Assembly: GCF_004376845.1 (NCBI RefSeq)
Contig: NZ_SNUW01000001.1
Span: 1-34,625 of the forward strand
DNA length: 34,625 nt
Reading direction: 5' to 3'
Source of the DNA: Psychromonas algarum
GTDB taxonomy: Bacteria > Pseudomonadota > Gammaproteobacteria > Enterobacterales > Psychromonadaceae
Shown: piece after piece, positions 23,908 through 33,635 of the stretch
Layout: each line of letters begins with the position of its first letter
Position numbering within the stretch: the stretch's first letter is position 1
Translations under genes and position numbers: made by a program
Notes under the pieces: generated by a model
The model's input: only the letters and a program-made list of their open reading frames with translations
What the model was told of the DNA's origin: nothing
Database searches by the model: none

Positions 23908-24879
23908 ATGGATATTAAACAGATTCAGCAGCTTTCTTCAACGAATATGACTCAAGTAAATCAATTGATTACTGAGCAATTAAGCTCTGATGTTGCACTT
24001 ATTAATCAACTTGGCTTTTATATCATTAATAGTGGTGGAAAACGTATCCGTCCTTTAATCACAGTCTTAGCAGCACAAGCCATCAATACTTATGATCCTA
24101 AAATAACTAAACTAGCCGCTATTATTGAATTTATTCACACAGCGACTCTTTTACATGATGATGTCGTTGATGAATCAGATTTACGTCGTGGTGAAAAAAC
24201 AGCAAATGCTTTGTTCGGAAACGCTGCCAGTGTATTGGTAGGTGATTTTCTATATAGTCGTTCTTTTGAGATGATGACAGAACTTGAAAATTTAAAAGTA
24301 ATGAATGTTCTTGCAAGTGCAACTAATGTGATCGCTGAAGGTGAAGTATTACAATTAATAAATTGTAATAATCCGAATACCAGTGAAAAAACCTATATGG
24401 ATGTGATCTATTTCAAAACAGCTAAGCTGTTTGAAGCTGCAACTCAACTTGTTGCAGTATTAGGCGAGCAACCTAAGGTAATTGAAGACGCTCTACTCGA
24501 TTATGGAAAATACTTAGGTACAGCCTTCCAGTTAACCGATGACGTCATGGATTACGCTTCTGACGCCGAAGAAATGGGAAAAAACACAGGCGATGACCTA
24601 GCAGAAGGTAAACCAACCCTACCGCTTCTCTATGCAATGCAACATGGAACAGAGCATCAAAAAGAATTAATTCGAGAAGCGATTGAAAAAGCCAATGGAA
24701 TGCAGCACTTTGATTTAATAATGCAAACGTTACACGAGACAAAAGCACTAGAATACACCCAACAACGCGCCATAGAAGAAGCAGATAAAGCGATTAATGC
24801 AATTAGAATATTACCTGAGTCACAATATAAAGAAGCTTTAATTAGCTTGGCTCACATAGCCGCTAATAGAAAAAATTAA
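23908..24879 (+). CDS. ispB: Octaprenyl diphosphate synthase IspB
   Basis: The 323-residue trans-prenyltransferase extends farnesyl diphosphate with isopentenyl diphosphate to make the quinone side chain. The first Asp-rich motif DDVVD is at 84-88 with RRGE just after it, and the second, DDVMD, is at 211-215 in QLTDDVMDY. GGKRIRP at 43-49 binds the homoallylic substrate. Length equals E. coli IspB. Chain length (C40) is inferred from orthology and context, not visible directly. GGGA lies about 10 bases before ATG 23908. It is functionally linked to ubiX elsewhere in the window through ubiquinone synthesis. Confidence 0.95.
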   Translation: MDIKQIQQLSSTNMTQVNQLITEQLSSDVALINQLGFYIINSGGKRIRPLITVLAAQAINTYDPKITKLAAIIEFIHTATLLHDDVVDESDLRRGEKTANALFGNAASVLVGDFLYSRSFEMMTELENLKVMNVLASATNVIAEGEVLQLINCNNPNTSEKTYMDVIYFKTAKLFEAATQLVAVLGEQPKVIEDALLDYGKYLGTAFQLTDDVMDYASDAEEMGKNTGDDLAEGKPTLPLLYAMQHGTEHQKELIREAIEKANGMQHFDLIMQTLHETKALEYTQQRAIEEADKAINAIRILPESQYKEALISLAHIAANRKN

Positions 24880-24908
24880 GAAACAACACCCGCTCACTTT
24901 AGTTTTTA

Positions 24909-25005
24909 ATACTGATTACATTAAATATGCTGTCTAAAATTTGCGCTGACGAGGAAGTGCTGTTTTAACAAACAAAATAGATAAGCTATTTATTGTGATC
25001 ACTAT
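24909..25005 (+). repeat. ATACCAAT intergenic element, copy 1
   Basis: About 97 bases with inverted ends ATACTGATTAC and GTGATCACTAT (9 of 11 pairs). It aligns with copy 2 through the blocks CATTAA-TATG, TCTAAA, TTT-CGC-GA at one end, and CAAAATAGAT-AGCTATTTA at the other. The core reads GGAAGTGCTGTTTTAAC, the same orientation relative to the ends as in copy 3 and opposite to copy 2. Confidence 0.8.
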
Positions 25006-25018
25006 ACCCCATTATCTA

Positions 25019-25121
25019 ATACCAATTGCATTAAGTATGTGATCTAAATTTTACGCAGAAAAACAACTCACTTCTTTATTTTAGCCAGTAAAATAGATCA
25101 GCTATTTACTGTGATTGGTAT
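25019..25121 (+). repeat. ATACCAAT intergenic element, copy 2 (best preserved)
   Basis: 103 bases bounded by ATACCAAT (25019-25026) and ATTGGTAT (25114-25121), perfect 8-bp inverted ends. CAGTAAAATAG and CTATTTACTG (about 25086-25111) form a hairpin with an ATCAG loop and one bulged A. The core AACAACTCACTTCTTTATT (25062-25080) matches copy 3 exactly on the same DNA strand although the element ends are in opposite orientation. No transposase is encoded, so it resembles a MITE or palindromic intergenic unit. Confidence 0.85.
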
Positions 25122-25185
25122 CATCATCAAATAATAAACTTAAGCTTCGTCAAAGCTCAAACTTCATCGCAAAGCATTAAAAACA

Positions 25186-25220
25186 AAAAAGCCGTAAATC
25201 ATTACAATTTACGGCTTTTT
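25186..25220. terminator. Bidirectional intrinsic terminator, ispB/purA
   Basis: A perfect 14-bp stem (25186-25199 with 25207-25220, AAAAAGCCGTAAAT and its complement) has a 7-base loop and T runs on both strands. It serves ispB on the plus strand and purA on the minus strand. Confidence 0.92.
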
Positions 25221-25275
25221 ATTTTCCAAAAAGAACTCATTTTTCAATTAAAGTAAAAATCTCTAATGAATGAAA

Positions 25276-26604
<1,329 letters not shown>

Positions 26605-26622
26605 CTAGCGAATTGAGCGGGG

Positions 26623-26652
26623 ATTTTAGCAAAAATTAAACAACCGAATCAA
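26623..26652 (-). promoter_or_regulatory. Probable sigma70 promoter of purA
   Basis: On the minus strand, TTGATT (26652-26647) and TAAAAT (26628-26623) are 18 bases apart, followed by CCCCGC. The start would be about 27 bases before the purA ATG. I did not find a convincing PurR operator palindrome beside it. Confidence 0.55.
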
Positions 26653-26694
26653 TATCTTTGTGACTTAATCCTAATATATATATTTCAGCGCAAA

Positions 26695-26720
26695 AAAAAG
26701 GCCGATAAATCGACCTTTTT
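26695..26720 (-). terminator. Intrinsic terminator after hflC
   Basis: Arms 26695-26705 and 26710-26720 (AAAAAGGcCGA with TCGaCCTTTTT, one mismatch) have a 4-base loop. The minus-strand stem is followed by a T8 run. It lies about 35 bases past the hflC stop. Confidence 0.85.
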
Positions 26721-26752
26721 ACAATGAGTTACTGTCATTTAGACAATTAAAT

Positions 26753-27619
26753 TTATTTCTTAGCACCCATATATTTAAAGAAATCAGAATCAGGACTTAA
26801 TACCATTACGTCTTGCTTATCTGCGAAGCTTTTTTGGTAAGCTTGCATACTACGCATAAAGGCATAGAACTCTGGATCTTGAGAAAATGCTTCAGAATAA
26901 ATCTTTGATGACTTAGCGTCACCTCTACCACGGATCTCAGCCGACTCTTTATTCGCTTGTGCTAACATGATAGATACTTTACGATCGATGTTTGCACGGA
27001 TCACTTCAGACTTTTCTTGACCTTGTGAACGATGCTCTCTTGCTACCGCTTGACGCTCAGCACGCATACGCTTGTAAACACTGTTACTTACTTCATCAGG
27101 TAAATTAATTTTCTTGATGCGAACATCAATCACTTTAATTCCTAATTCAGATGAACGAGCCATACGTTTTAGTGCAGTTTCCATCACTTCGCCACGTTTG
27201 CCTGACACAATATCTTTAATCGTATGAGAACCGATTTCATTACGTAAACCATTATTAATTTTACGTTTTAATAATGCTTCTGCTTGTAACTTATTACCGC
27301 CTGTTGCTAAGTAATAAACTGCTAAGTCATCTATCTGCCATTTTACGTAAGAATCGATAATTAAATCTTTTTTCTCTGACGTAACAAAACGATCTGGTTG
27401 ATCATCTAATGTTTGAATACGAGTATCCATAGTACGTACAGAATCGATAAACGGCACTTTAAAGTGCAAACCTGGAGCAAATACAACTGGCTTACCATCA
27501 GTATCACGCTTTACTTTACTGAACTGCATCACGATACCATTTTGGCCTTCAGACACAACAAATGCGCTGGTCGCAAAAACAAATAAGAGTATTGCTGGCA
27601 GTATTAATAATTTTTTCAT
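26753..27619 (-). CDS. hflC: HflC, modulator of FtsH protease
   Basis: The 288-residue SPFH/prohibitin protein forms, with HflK, the large periplasmic cage around the membrane protease FtsH. An N-terminal membrane anchor (about 3-20, LLILPAILLFVFATSAF) is followed by the SPFH domain beginning VVSEGQNGIVMQF. The helical region is rich in charged residues (RMRAERQAVAREHRSQGQEKSE). The C-terminal segment SQDPEFYAFMRSMQAY is typical. The ATG overlaps the hflK stop by one base (TAATG), so translational coupling is expected. A terminator follows. Confidence 0.95.
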   Translation of the reverse strand: MKKLLILPAILLFVFATSAFVVSEGQNGIVMQFSKVKRDTDGKPVVFAPGLHFKVPFIDSVRTMDTRIQTLDDQPDRFVTSEKKDLIIDSYVKWQIDDLAVYYLATGGNKLQAEALLKRKINNGLRNEIGSHTIKDIVSGKRGEVMETALKRMARSSELGIKVIDVRIKKINLPDEVSNSVYKRMRAERQAVAREHRSQGQEKSEVIRANIDRKVSIMLAQANKESAEIRGRGDAKSSKIYSEAFSQDPEFYAFMRSMQAYQKSFADKQDVMVLSPDSDFFKYMGAKK

Positions 27620-28806
27620 TATTGAGTTCTCCCTGTAGTACGAGTGCTACGTGAAGTTCGTTCACTATTCGTTATTGCACGCTCATCTTTATCTGCTTTT
27701 TCATCTGCACGCGAACGTGTTTCAATTTCAGATTCAGCCGGTAAGCTAGAAGCTCCCGTTGCAGAATTACTCATCAATTTATCAAGTGGTAAGAAAGTTA
27801 AATTCCCACCTGCTTTATTATCAATTAAGACTTTAGAGCTGTTAGTTAATACTTTTTCCATCGATTCAATATATAAACGCTGACGAGTAACTTCAGGGTT
27901 TGCTTGATACTCTGGTAATAATTGATTGAATTTAGCAACCGCACCTTGTGCTTGTAAGATAATGCCTTCTTCATAAGAACGAGCTTGTTGTTCAATACGT
28001 TTAACATGACCACGAGCAATCGGTTCTTTTTCACGCTCATAAGCTTCTGCTTCACGTACAAAACGTTCTTCATCTTCTTGCGCGGCAATTGCATCATCAA
28101 ATGCGTCTTTAACCTGTTCTGGTGGACGAGTTTGTTGTAAGTTGACATCGACAATCTGAATACCTAAATCATAAGGTTCGATGATTTTATCAAGCATTTC
28201 CCATGTCTGTTGACGAACCTCTTCACGACCAGTTGTTAATGCATCATCCATTGTTGAATGACCAATAACAAAACGTAAAGAACTGTCTAGTGCTTGCAAT
28301 AAACTGTTATCAGCATTGACTACACTAAATAAATATTTTTCCGGCGTGATGATACGATATTGAACTTCCATCGATACTTGCACGATATTTTCATCTTCTG
28401 TCAGCATAAAGCCTGAAGTCGGCATCGTACGGAAGGCTTCAACATTAATTGGAATAACTTGGTCAATAAATTTAGGGTTCCAATGTAAGCCAGGATCTAC
28501 CTGTGAGTGATAAGCACCTAAACGTAAAACAACACCACGATCAGACTCTTTTACTGTATACCAGCCACTTGCAAACCAAACCACTGCAATAACAGTTAAA
28601 ATAGCGATAGCAACAAACTTACCACTATTATTACTACTTCCTGTTGGGCCTTGTGTTGTTTTTTTACCAAACAAACCACCTAAAGCTCCAGATATCTTTT
28701 GAAAAACAACATCTAGATCCGGTGGACCTTGCTCATTTTTTTGATCATTTTTGTTCCACGGGTCCTGATCTTTTTTATCATCTTTTCCCGGTTCATTCCA
28801 AGCCAT
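27619..28806 (-). CDS. hflK: HflK, modulator of FtsH protease
   Basis: The 395-residue partner of HflC. The N-terminal cytoplasmic part is glycine-, asparagine- and lysine-rich, beginning MAWNEPGKDD as in the family. A transmembrane helix (about 63-80) precedes the SPFH domain (YTVKESDRGVVLRLGAYH). The coiled-coil region EDEERFVREAEAYEREKEP follows, then a low-complexity tail rich in Ser, Arg and Thr. The frame extends to an ATG at 28827; ATG 28806 is preferred because AGGAG lies a few bases upstream and the product matches known N-termini. It overlaps hflC by one base and lies 137 bases downstream of hflX. Confidence 0.95.
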   Translation of the reverse strand: MAWNEPGKDDKKDQDPWNKNDQKNEQGPPDLDVVFQKISGALGGLFGKKTTQGPTGSSNNSGKFVAIAILTVIAVVWFASGWYTVKESDRGVVLRLGAYHSQVDPGLHWNPKFIDQVIPINVEAFRTMPTSGFMLTEDENIVQVSMEVQYRIITPEKYLFSVVNADNSLLQALDSSLRFVIGHSTMDDALTTGREEVRQQTWEMLDKIIEPYDLGIQIVDVNLQQTRPPEQVKDAFDDAIAAQEDEERFVREAEAYEREKEPIARGHVKRIEQQARSYEEGIILQAQGAVAKFNQLLPEYQANPEVTRQRLYIESMEKVLTNSSKVLIDNKAGGNLTFLPLDKLMSNSATGASSLPAESEIETRSRADEKADKDERAITNSERTSRSTRTTGRTQ

Positions 28807-28943
28807 GTTAGCTCCTGATTTACTCATAAATTGAATTAATAAAATCTGCTTAATAATGAATCATTTAATAGAATTTACTAAATACTCAAACTGTTATTGC
28901 AATGTAACAATGTTCACTCTAATAATAAAGAGATTATGACATA

Positions 28944-30275
28944 TTAGGTCCATTCTTCTTTATCTAACTCTGCTACTGTTTCATAATTTGTATCAACAAC
29001 AAACTCTTCTATGTAGGCACCTTCTTGTTTTATCAATCGTTGCCAATCTGTATTATTTAAACGAATATCAAGAATACAATTCCCATTTTCTGCATATTGT
29101 TCATTTTCGATGCATTCTAGTTGATAAAACAATGCTCGTAATTTCCCTTGTGCAGGAGGAATAGATAGCTGTAAAGCACGTATTTTTCCAGACAATAAAT
29201 GACTTAATGCATTAAATAACAGATCTACACCAATATTTTTTTGTGCTGATAACCACACTCTAATTGGATTACCTAAATCATCATAATCAACTCTTGGCTC
29301 TCCTTCTTCTAAGGCATCTATTTTGTTCATGACCATTAAGAATGGAACTTCACCAGCATCAATTTCATCTAATACATGTTCAACAGCTTCAACATTAGCT
29401 AAATAGTTTTCATCTGCACAATCAACCACATGTAAAAGCAGTGTTGCTTCACGTGTTTCTTGTAATGTTGCTTTAAATGCAGCAACCAAATCATGTGGGA
29501 GATGACGAATAAAACCTACTGTATCAGCTAAAATACAAGTTCCTACATCATTTACTGAAATTTTTCTTAGCGTGGGATCTAACGTCGCAAATAATTGATC
29601 AGCAGCATATACTTCGGCCGCAGTAATTTGATTAAATAACGTTGACTTCCCTGCATTGGTATATCCCACCAAAGAGACAGTCGGCACTTCATTACGCAAA
29701 CGAGAACGACGTCCCTGTTCACGTTGTTTTGAAACCTTTGCTAATCGAGATTTAATGGTTGTTATACGCGCACTTAATAAACGTCTATCACTTTCAAGCT
29801 GTGTTTCACCAGGACCGCGCATGCCCACACCACCTTTTTGTTTATCAAGGTGAGACCAGCCACGTATAAGACGACTCGACATGTAATGTAATTGAGCTAA
29901 TTCAACCTGTAACTTCCCTTCATAGGTACGTGCTCGTTGCGCAAAAATATCAAGAATAAGTGCAGTCCTATCTAAGACTAAACACTCACATAATGCTTCC
30001 ATATTGCGTAATTGTGCAGGTGTTAAAGCATGATTGAAGATTACAATATCAGCTTCCATTGTACGCACTGTATCTGCAATTTCTTGTGCTTTACCTGTAC
30101 CAACAAAAAAACGTGCGTGTGGGGATTTTCTAGGACCAGTAACGGTTGCCACTGAATTAACGCCTGCAGAACTAACTAACAGCTTTAATTCATCAAGATC
30201 TTCTTTATTATTTTCATCAGTAAAAGAAACATGAACTAAAACGGCCTGTTCACCGGCTTCGTAACGATCAAACAA
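28944..30275 (-). CDS. hflX: Ribosome-splitting GTPase HflX
   Basis: The 443-residue GTPase binds the 50S subunit and splits stalled ribosomes, notably under heat stress. It has an N-terminal HflX domain (about 10-195, with the conserved GGVGMRGPGETQLE near 148-161). The G domain has G1 GYTNAGKST 204-212, DTVGF 251-255 and NKID 317-320. The start is probably the TTG at 30275, giving MFDRYEAGEQAV, which matches E. coli. The upstream TTG at 30287 would place the GGAGAG ribosome-binding site inside the coding region, and no ATG fits. The C-terminal extension after about 410 is a little longer than in E. coli (426 in total there). It lies between hfq and hflK, the conserved order. Confidence 0.95.
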   Translation of the reverse strand: MFDRYEAGEQAVLVHVSFTDENNKEDLDELKLLVSSAGVNSVATVTGPRKSPHARFFVGTGKAQEIADTVRTMEADIVIFNHALTPAQLRNMEALCECLVLDRTALILDIFAQRARTYEGKLQVELAQLHYMSSRLIRGWSHLDKQKGGVGMRGPGETQLESDRRLLSARITTIKSRLAKVSKQREQGRRSRLRNEVPTVSLVGYTNAGKSTLFNQITAAEVYAADQLFATLDPTLRKISVNDVGTCILADTVGFIRHLPHDLVAAFKATLQETREATLLLHVVDCADENYLANVEAVEHVLDEIDAGEVPFLMVMNKIDALEEGEPRVDYDDLGNPIRVWLSAQKNIGVDLLFNALSHLLSGKIRALQLSIPPAQGKLRALFYQLECIENEQYAENGNCILDIRLNNTDWQRLIKQEGAYIEEFVVDTNYETVAELDKEEWT

Positions 30276-30396
30276 TGAACTCTCCAATTATATTTGTGTA
30301 TTGCTTATAAGCCTTAATCGTATCACAGCTATAAATGATTAGATAAAAAAATGGCCTGCACAGTGGCAAGCCAATAGTATAGGTAGATAAGGCAGT

Positions 30397-30633
<237 letters not shown>

Positions 30634-30650
30634 TTATCCTTCTTATTATT

Positions 30651-30656
30651 ATTATA
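30651..30656 (-). promoter_or_regulatory. Possible -10 element of an hfq promoter
   Basis: A consensus TATAAT lies on the minus strand about 27 bases before the hfq start. A poor -35 candidate (TTTATA) lies only 15 bases upstream, so this is weak. E. coli hfq also has promoters in and after miaA. Confidence 0.35.
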
Positions 30657-30784
30657 GTAACCAGTAAGGAGTATAAAGAAACATAAAAAAAGAATCTGAG
30701 TAAAAGTGTAAAAGATTGATCAGGACCTCTTTCTATCTTCCACACTGTACAATAATTAGCGATTTCATCATGCTTTTCTCTTGC

Positions 30785-31720
30785 CTAACAAATATCCTTA
30801 TTAAAAATATTCTTAATGCTATCAAAGTTATTTGTCGCACCACTTTCCAACCAAGTAATGTTTTGTTTCCAACCACGTAGCCAAGTCATTTGTCTTTTGG
30901 CTAACTGACGCGTTGCAACAACACCTCTGAAACGCAATTCATCATAATCTAACTTACCTTCGATATATTCCCACATTTGTCGATAACCAACACAACGCAT
31001 TGAAGGTAAGTCTAAATGCAAATCACCTCGATCAAATAAATGCTGTACTTCTTGTTCAAATCCCGCGGCGAGCATCAAATCAAAACGGTGCTCAATACGC
31101 TCATGTAATACCGATTTTTCAGTAGGAGCAATAGCAAATTGATGTACTTCAAATGGAATGGGATCACTTTTAATCGCAGTCAACTCGGTTATGCTTTTAC
31201 CACTAATACGATAAACTTCAATCGCACGTGACAAGCGCTGTGGATCATTCACATGGATCCTTTCAGCTGACACGGGATCAATGAGGCGTAATTCATCGTG
31301 TAGAGCTTGCCAGCTTGTTTCTTTTACCTGTTGTTCAATCGCTGCTCTTATTTCTGCATTGGCACTAGGTAAAGGTGATAGCCCCTCAACTAATGCTTTA
31401 TAATAGAGCATGGTCCCCCCCACTAATAACGGCGTATTACCTCTTGCTACAATTTCATGCATTAAACGCAATGCATCATCACGAAAATCGCCCGCTGAGT
31501 AACTCTCTTTAGGATCAATGATATCAACTAAAAAATGAGGGGCTAATGCTTGTTCTTGTAAACTGGGTTTCGCTGTTCCAATATCCATCCCTTTATATAT
31601 TAAAGCTGAATCAACACTAATAATTTCACAACGACATTCTTGTGCCAGTTTAATTGCTAAATCTGTTTTTCCTGAAGCAGTTGGCCCCATTAAAAAAATT
31701 GCTTTTGGAAAGATTGCCAT
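30785..31720 (-). CDS. miaA: tRNA dimethylallyltransferase MiaA
   Basis: The 311-residue enzyme adds a dimethylallyl group to N6 of A37 in tRNAs reading codons that start with U. The P-loop GPTASGKT is at 12-19, followed by [19 protein letters not shown], the DMAPP/tRNA-binding stretch [10 protein letters not shown], and [14 protein letters not shown]. The C-terminal [12 protein letters not shown] block is conserved. Length is close to E. coli (316). The start is one base beyond the mutL stop, so the two are translated from one mRNA. Confidence 0.96.
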   Translation of the reverse strand: MAIFPKAIFLMGPTASGKTDLAIKLAQECRCEIISVDSALIYKGMDIGTAKPSLQEQALAPHFLVDIIDPKESYSAGDFRDDALRLMHEIVARGNTPLLVGGTMLYYKALVEGLSPLPSANAEIRAAIEQQVKETSWQALHDELRLIDPVSAERIHVNDPQRLSRAIEVYRISGKSITELTAIKSDPIPFEVHQFAIAPTEKSVLHERIEHRFDLMLAAGFEQEVQHLFDRGDLHLDLPSMRCVGYRQMWEYIEGKLDYDELRFRGVVATRQLAKRQMTWLRGWKQNITWLESGATNNFDSIKNIFNKDIC

Positions 31721-31721
31721 A

Positions 31722-33614
31722 TTAATGAATACCTTGTATTAACAATGATAAATCGGGTTGCTTGAAACACTGCTGTAACTGTTCTACTGATAATTGACTC
31801 ACTGAAGTTAATAGCAGTTCAATATCCATTATCGAGGAAGTTTTTTCTGTTTGACTTGTACTTAATAACAGCCCTAATTGAGAACATAATAACTTCACTG
31901 TTTTGTCGTCGTTATCATCAATAGTTGTTGTGCTTAAGTAATCAAATAGCTGCGGTAAAATAACAGCAATAGGAGCATGCCTAAAATAAGCTGGAACTTG
32001 ACTGATAATAATAAATTGAGATTGAAACTTATAAATAAAACCTAATCGATTTAATAGCTGACAGGTTTTCTGTGCAATTTTTTGCATTGTGGGAGCAGCC
32101 TTAAAACGTACCGGTAATAATAATGGTTGAGTAATTACTTCCCCGTCTTGCCAGGCGCTATAAAGGTGATTTGAAACAATAAGTCTATTTGCTTCCTTTA
32201 GAGACATCAATAAAAGACCATTATCAGACAAACTCATAAGTACTGATGAAAGCGCTTGTATCAATACATAATCTTCATTTATCAGAGTTAATATATTAGC
32301 TGCGCTTGTGTTAACAGGCTTATTTAGTTCTGCTTTATAACCATGAGAAGACTCTATTGGTTGCTGAGAAGCTTCCTTAATAAAACCACAATAAGCATTA
32401 ACTTGTTGCTCACTTAATCCAGCTTTATAACCACCACCATTTCGATTATTTGGTGAAGCCTTCTCAAGTGGAGATTGCTTTTGAGCGGTCCCAGATACAT
32501 GGCTGTCTTTACTTACCTGATGATGCAAATCATCGATTTGTGGAGGTTGATATGCGTGCTCAGTAACACGAATACTATTATGTCCTTGAGTGTTATCTAT
32601 TTGGTGATTTAACAAAGAGCTATCATTAAGTGTTGTGTTTAACGTACTACTAATAAAATCATGCACCCAACGCGCTTGATGAAAACGCACTTCGTGTTTA
32701 GCTGGATGCACATTAACATCCACTTCTTTAGCATCACATTCAATGTAAATAATATAACCAGGAAACATTCCTTGTGGCAATAAGTGAGCATATACCTGCT
32801 TGATAGCATGATTAACTAACTTATCGCGAATCATACGCCCATTGATATAGCAGTATTGAACATCTGCTAATGCTCTAGGTGATAACCTATCAGAAACCCA
32901 ACCGGAAATTTTTAATGCTGAATCAGCATGCTCAAAATATACTGCATGTTGTATAAACTGTTCGCTACAAATACTGGCAATGCGTTTCTCTTGTTGCGCT
33001 TGTTCGGGGGCTGCACGATATTGTCTAACAACTTTATTGTTATGTTTTAAGCTGATCGCAATATCAAAACGGCTGAGAGCAATGCGTTTAATTAATTCAT
33101 CAATATGTTGAAATTCTGTTTTCTCTGTTTTTAAAAATCGGCGACGAGCGGGTGTATTAAAAAACAGATCAAGTACTTCAACAGTTGTGCCCTGAGGATG
33201 CGCAGCAGGTTGCACATTAACTTGCATATCACGACCTTCTGCAATTGCCTGCCAAGCTTGTTCTTGAGCTGCAGGTTTGGAAGTAAAAGTTAAACGAGCA
33301 ACAGAACTCACACTCGCTAATGCTTCTCCTCGAAACCCCAAACTTACAATCGCTTCTAAATCATCTAAGTGAGCAATTTTACTTGTTGCATGGCGGCTTA
33401 AAGCTAATGTTAACTCTTCTTTGCTAACACCATTACCATTGTCTTTGATGCGAATACACTTTGCACCGCCCTGCTCTATTTCGATATCGATTCGCGTTGC
33501 GCCAGCATCTAGACTATTTTCAACTAATTCTTTAACTACAGAAGCAGGTCGTTCAACTACTTCACCAGCAGCAATTTGGTTAGCCAATCGAGCTGGTAAT
33601 ATTTTTATCGACAT
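31722..33614 (-). CDS. mutL: DNA mismatch repair protein MutL
   Basis: The 630-residue matchmaker couples MutS mismatch recognition to MutH and UvrD. The N-terminal GHKL ATPase has Glu29 and Asn33 in [16 protein letters not shown] at 58-62 and GFRGEAL at 93-99. [13 protein letters not shown] marks the end of the N-terminal domain. A low-complexity linker (about 345-440) precedes a divergent C-terminal dimerisation domain. The metal-binding endonuclease motif DQHAxxExxxxE of non-methyl-directed MutL is not present, consistent with a MutH-dependent system. It is 21 bases downstream of the amiB-like gene and 1 base from miaA. No strong Shine-Dalgarno sequence is seen before ATG 33614. Confidence 0.96.
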   Translation of the reverse strand: MSIKILPARLANQIAAGEVVERPASVVKELVENSLDAGATRIDIEIEQGGAKCIRIKDNGNGVSKEELTLALSRHATSKIAHLDDLEAIVSLGFRGEALASVSSVARLTFTSKPAAQEQAWQAIAEGRDMQVNVQPAAHPQGTTVEVLDLFFNTPARRRFLKTEKTEFQHIDELIKRIALSRFDIAISLKHNNKVVRQYRAAPEQAQQEKRIASICSEQFIQHAVYFEHADSALKISGWVSDRLSPRALADVQYCYINGRMIRDKLVNHAIKQVYAHLLPQGMFPGYIIYIECDAKEVDVNVHPAKHEVRFHQARWVHDFISSTLNTTLNDSSLLNHQIDNTQGHNSIRVTEHAYQPPQIDDLHHQVSKDSHVSGTAQKQSPLEKASPNNRNGGGYKAGLSEQQVNAYCGFIKEASQQPIESSHGYKAELNKPVNTSAANILTLINEDYVLIQALSSVLMSLSDNGLLLMSLKEANRLIVSNHLYSAWQDGEVITQPLLLPVRFKAAPTMQKIAQKTCQLLNRLGFIYKFQSQFIIISQVPAYFRHAPIAVILPQLFDYLSTTTIDDNDDKTVKLLCSQLGLLLSTSQTEKTSSIMDIELLLTSVSQLSVEQLQQCFKQPDLSLLIQGIH

Positions 33615-33635
33615 AAGGAAAAGCTCACTATATGG

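Larger units (their letters stand above)
24880..25275. other. Intergenic region between convergent ispB and purA
   Basis: No gene was seen. It contains two complete tandem copies of the ATACCAAT element (24909-25005 and 25019-25121), then a bidirectional terminator (25186-25220). The 65 bases between copy 2 and the terminator show nothing recognisable. Confidence 0.75.

Noticed and set aside
27846-28154. 102-codon open frame on the same strand inside hflK in another frame
   Set aside because: It overlaps a well-conserved hflK segment entirely, is rich in Lys, Leu and Asn as expected from an off-frame reading, and has no ribosome-binding site.
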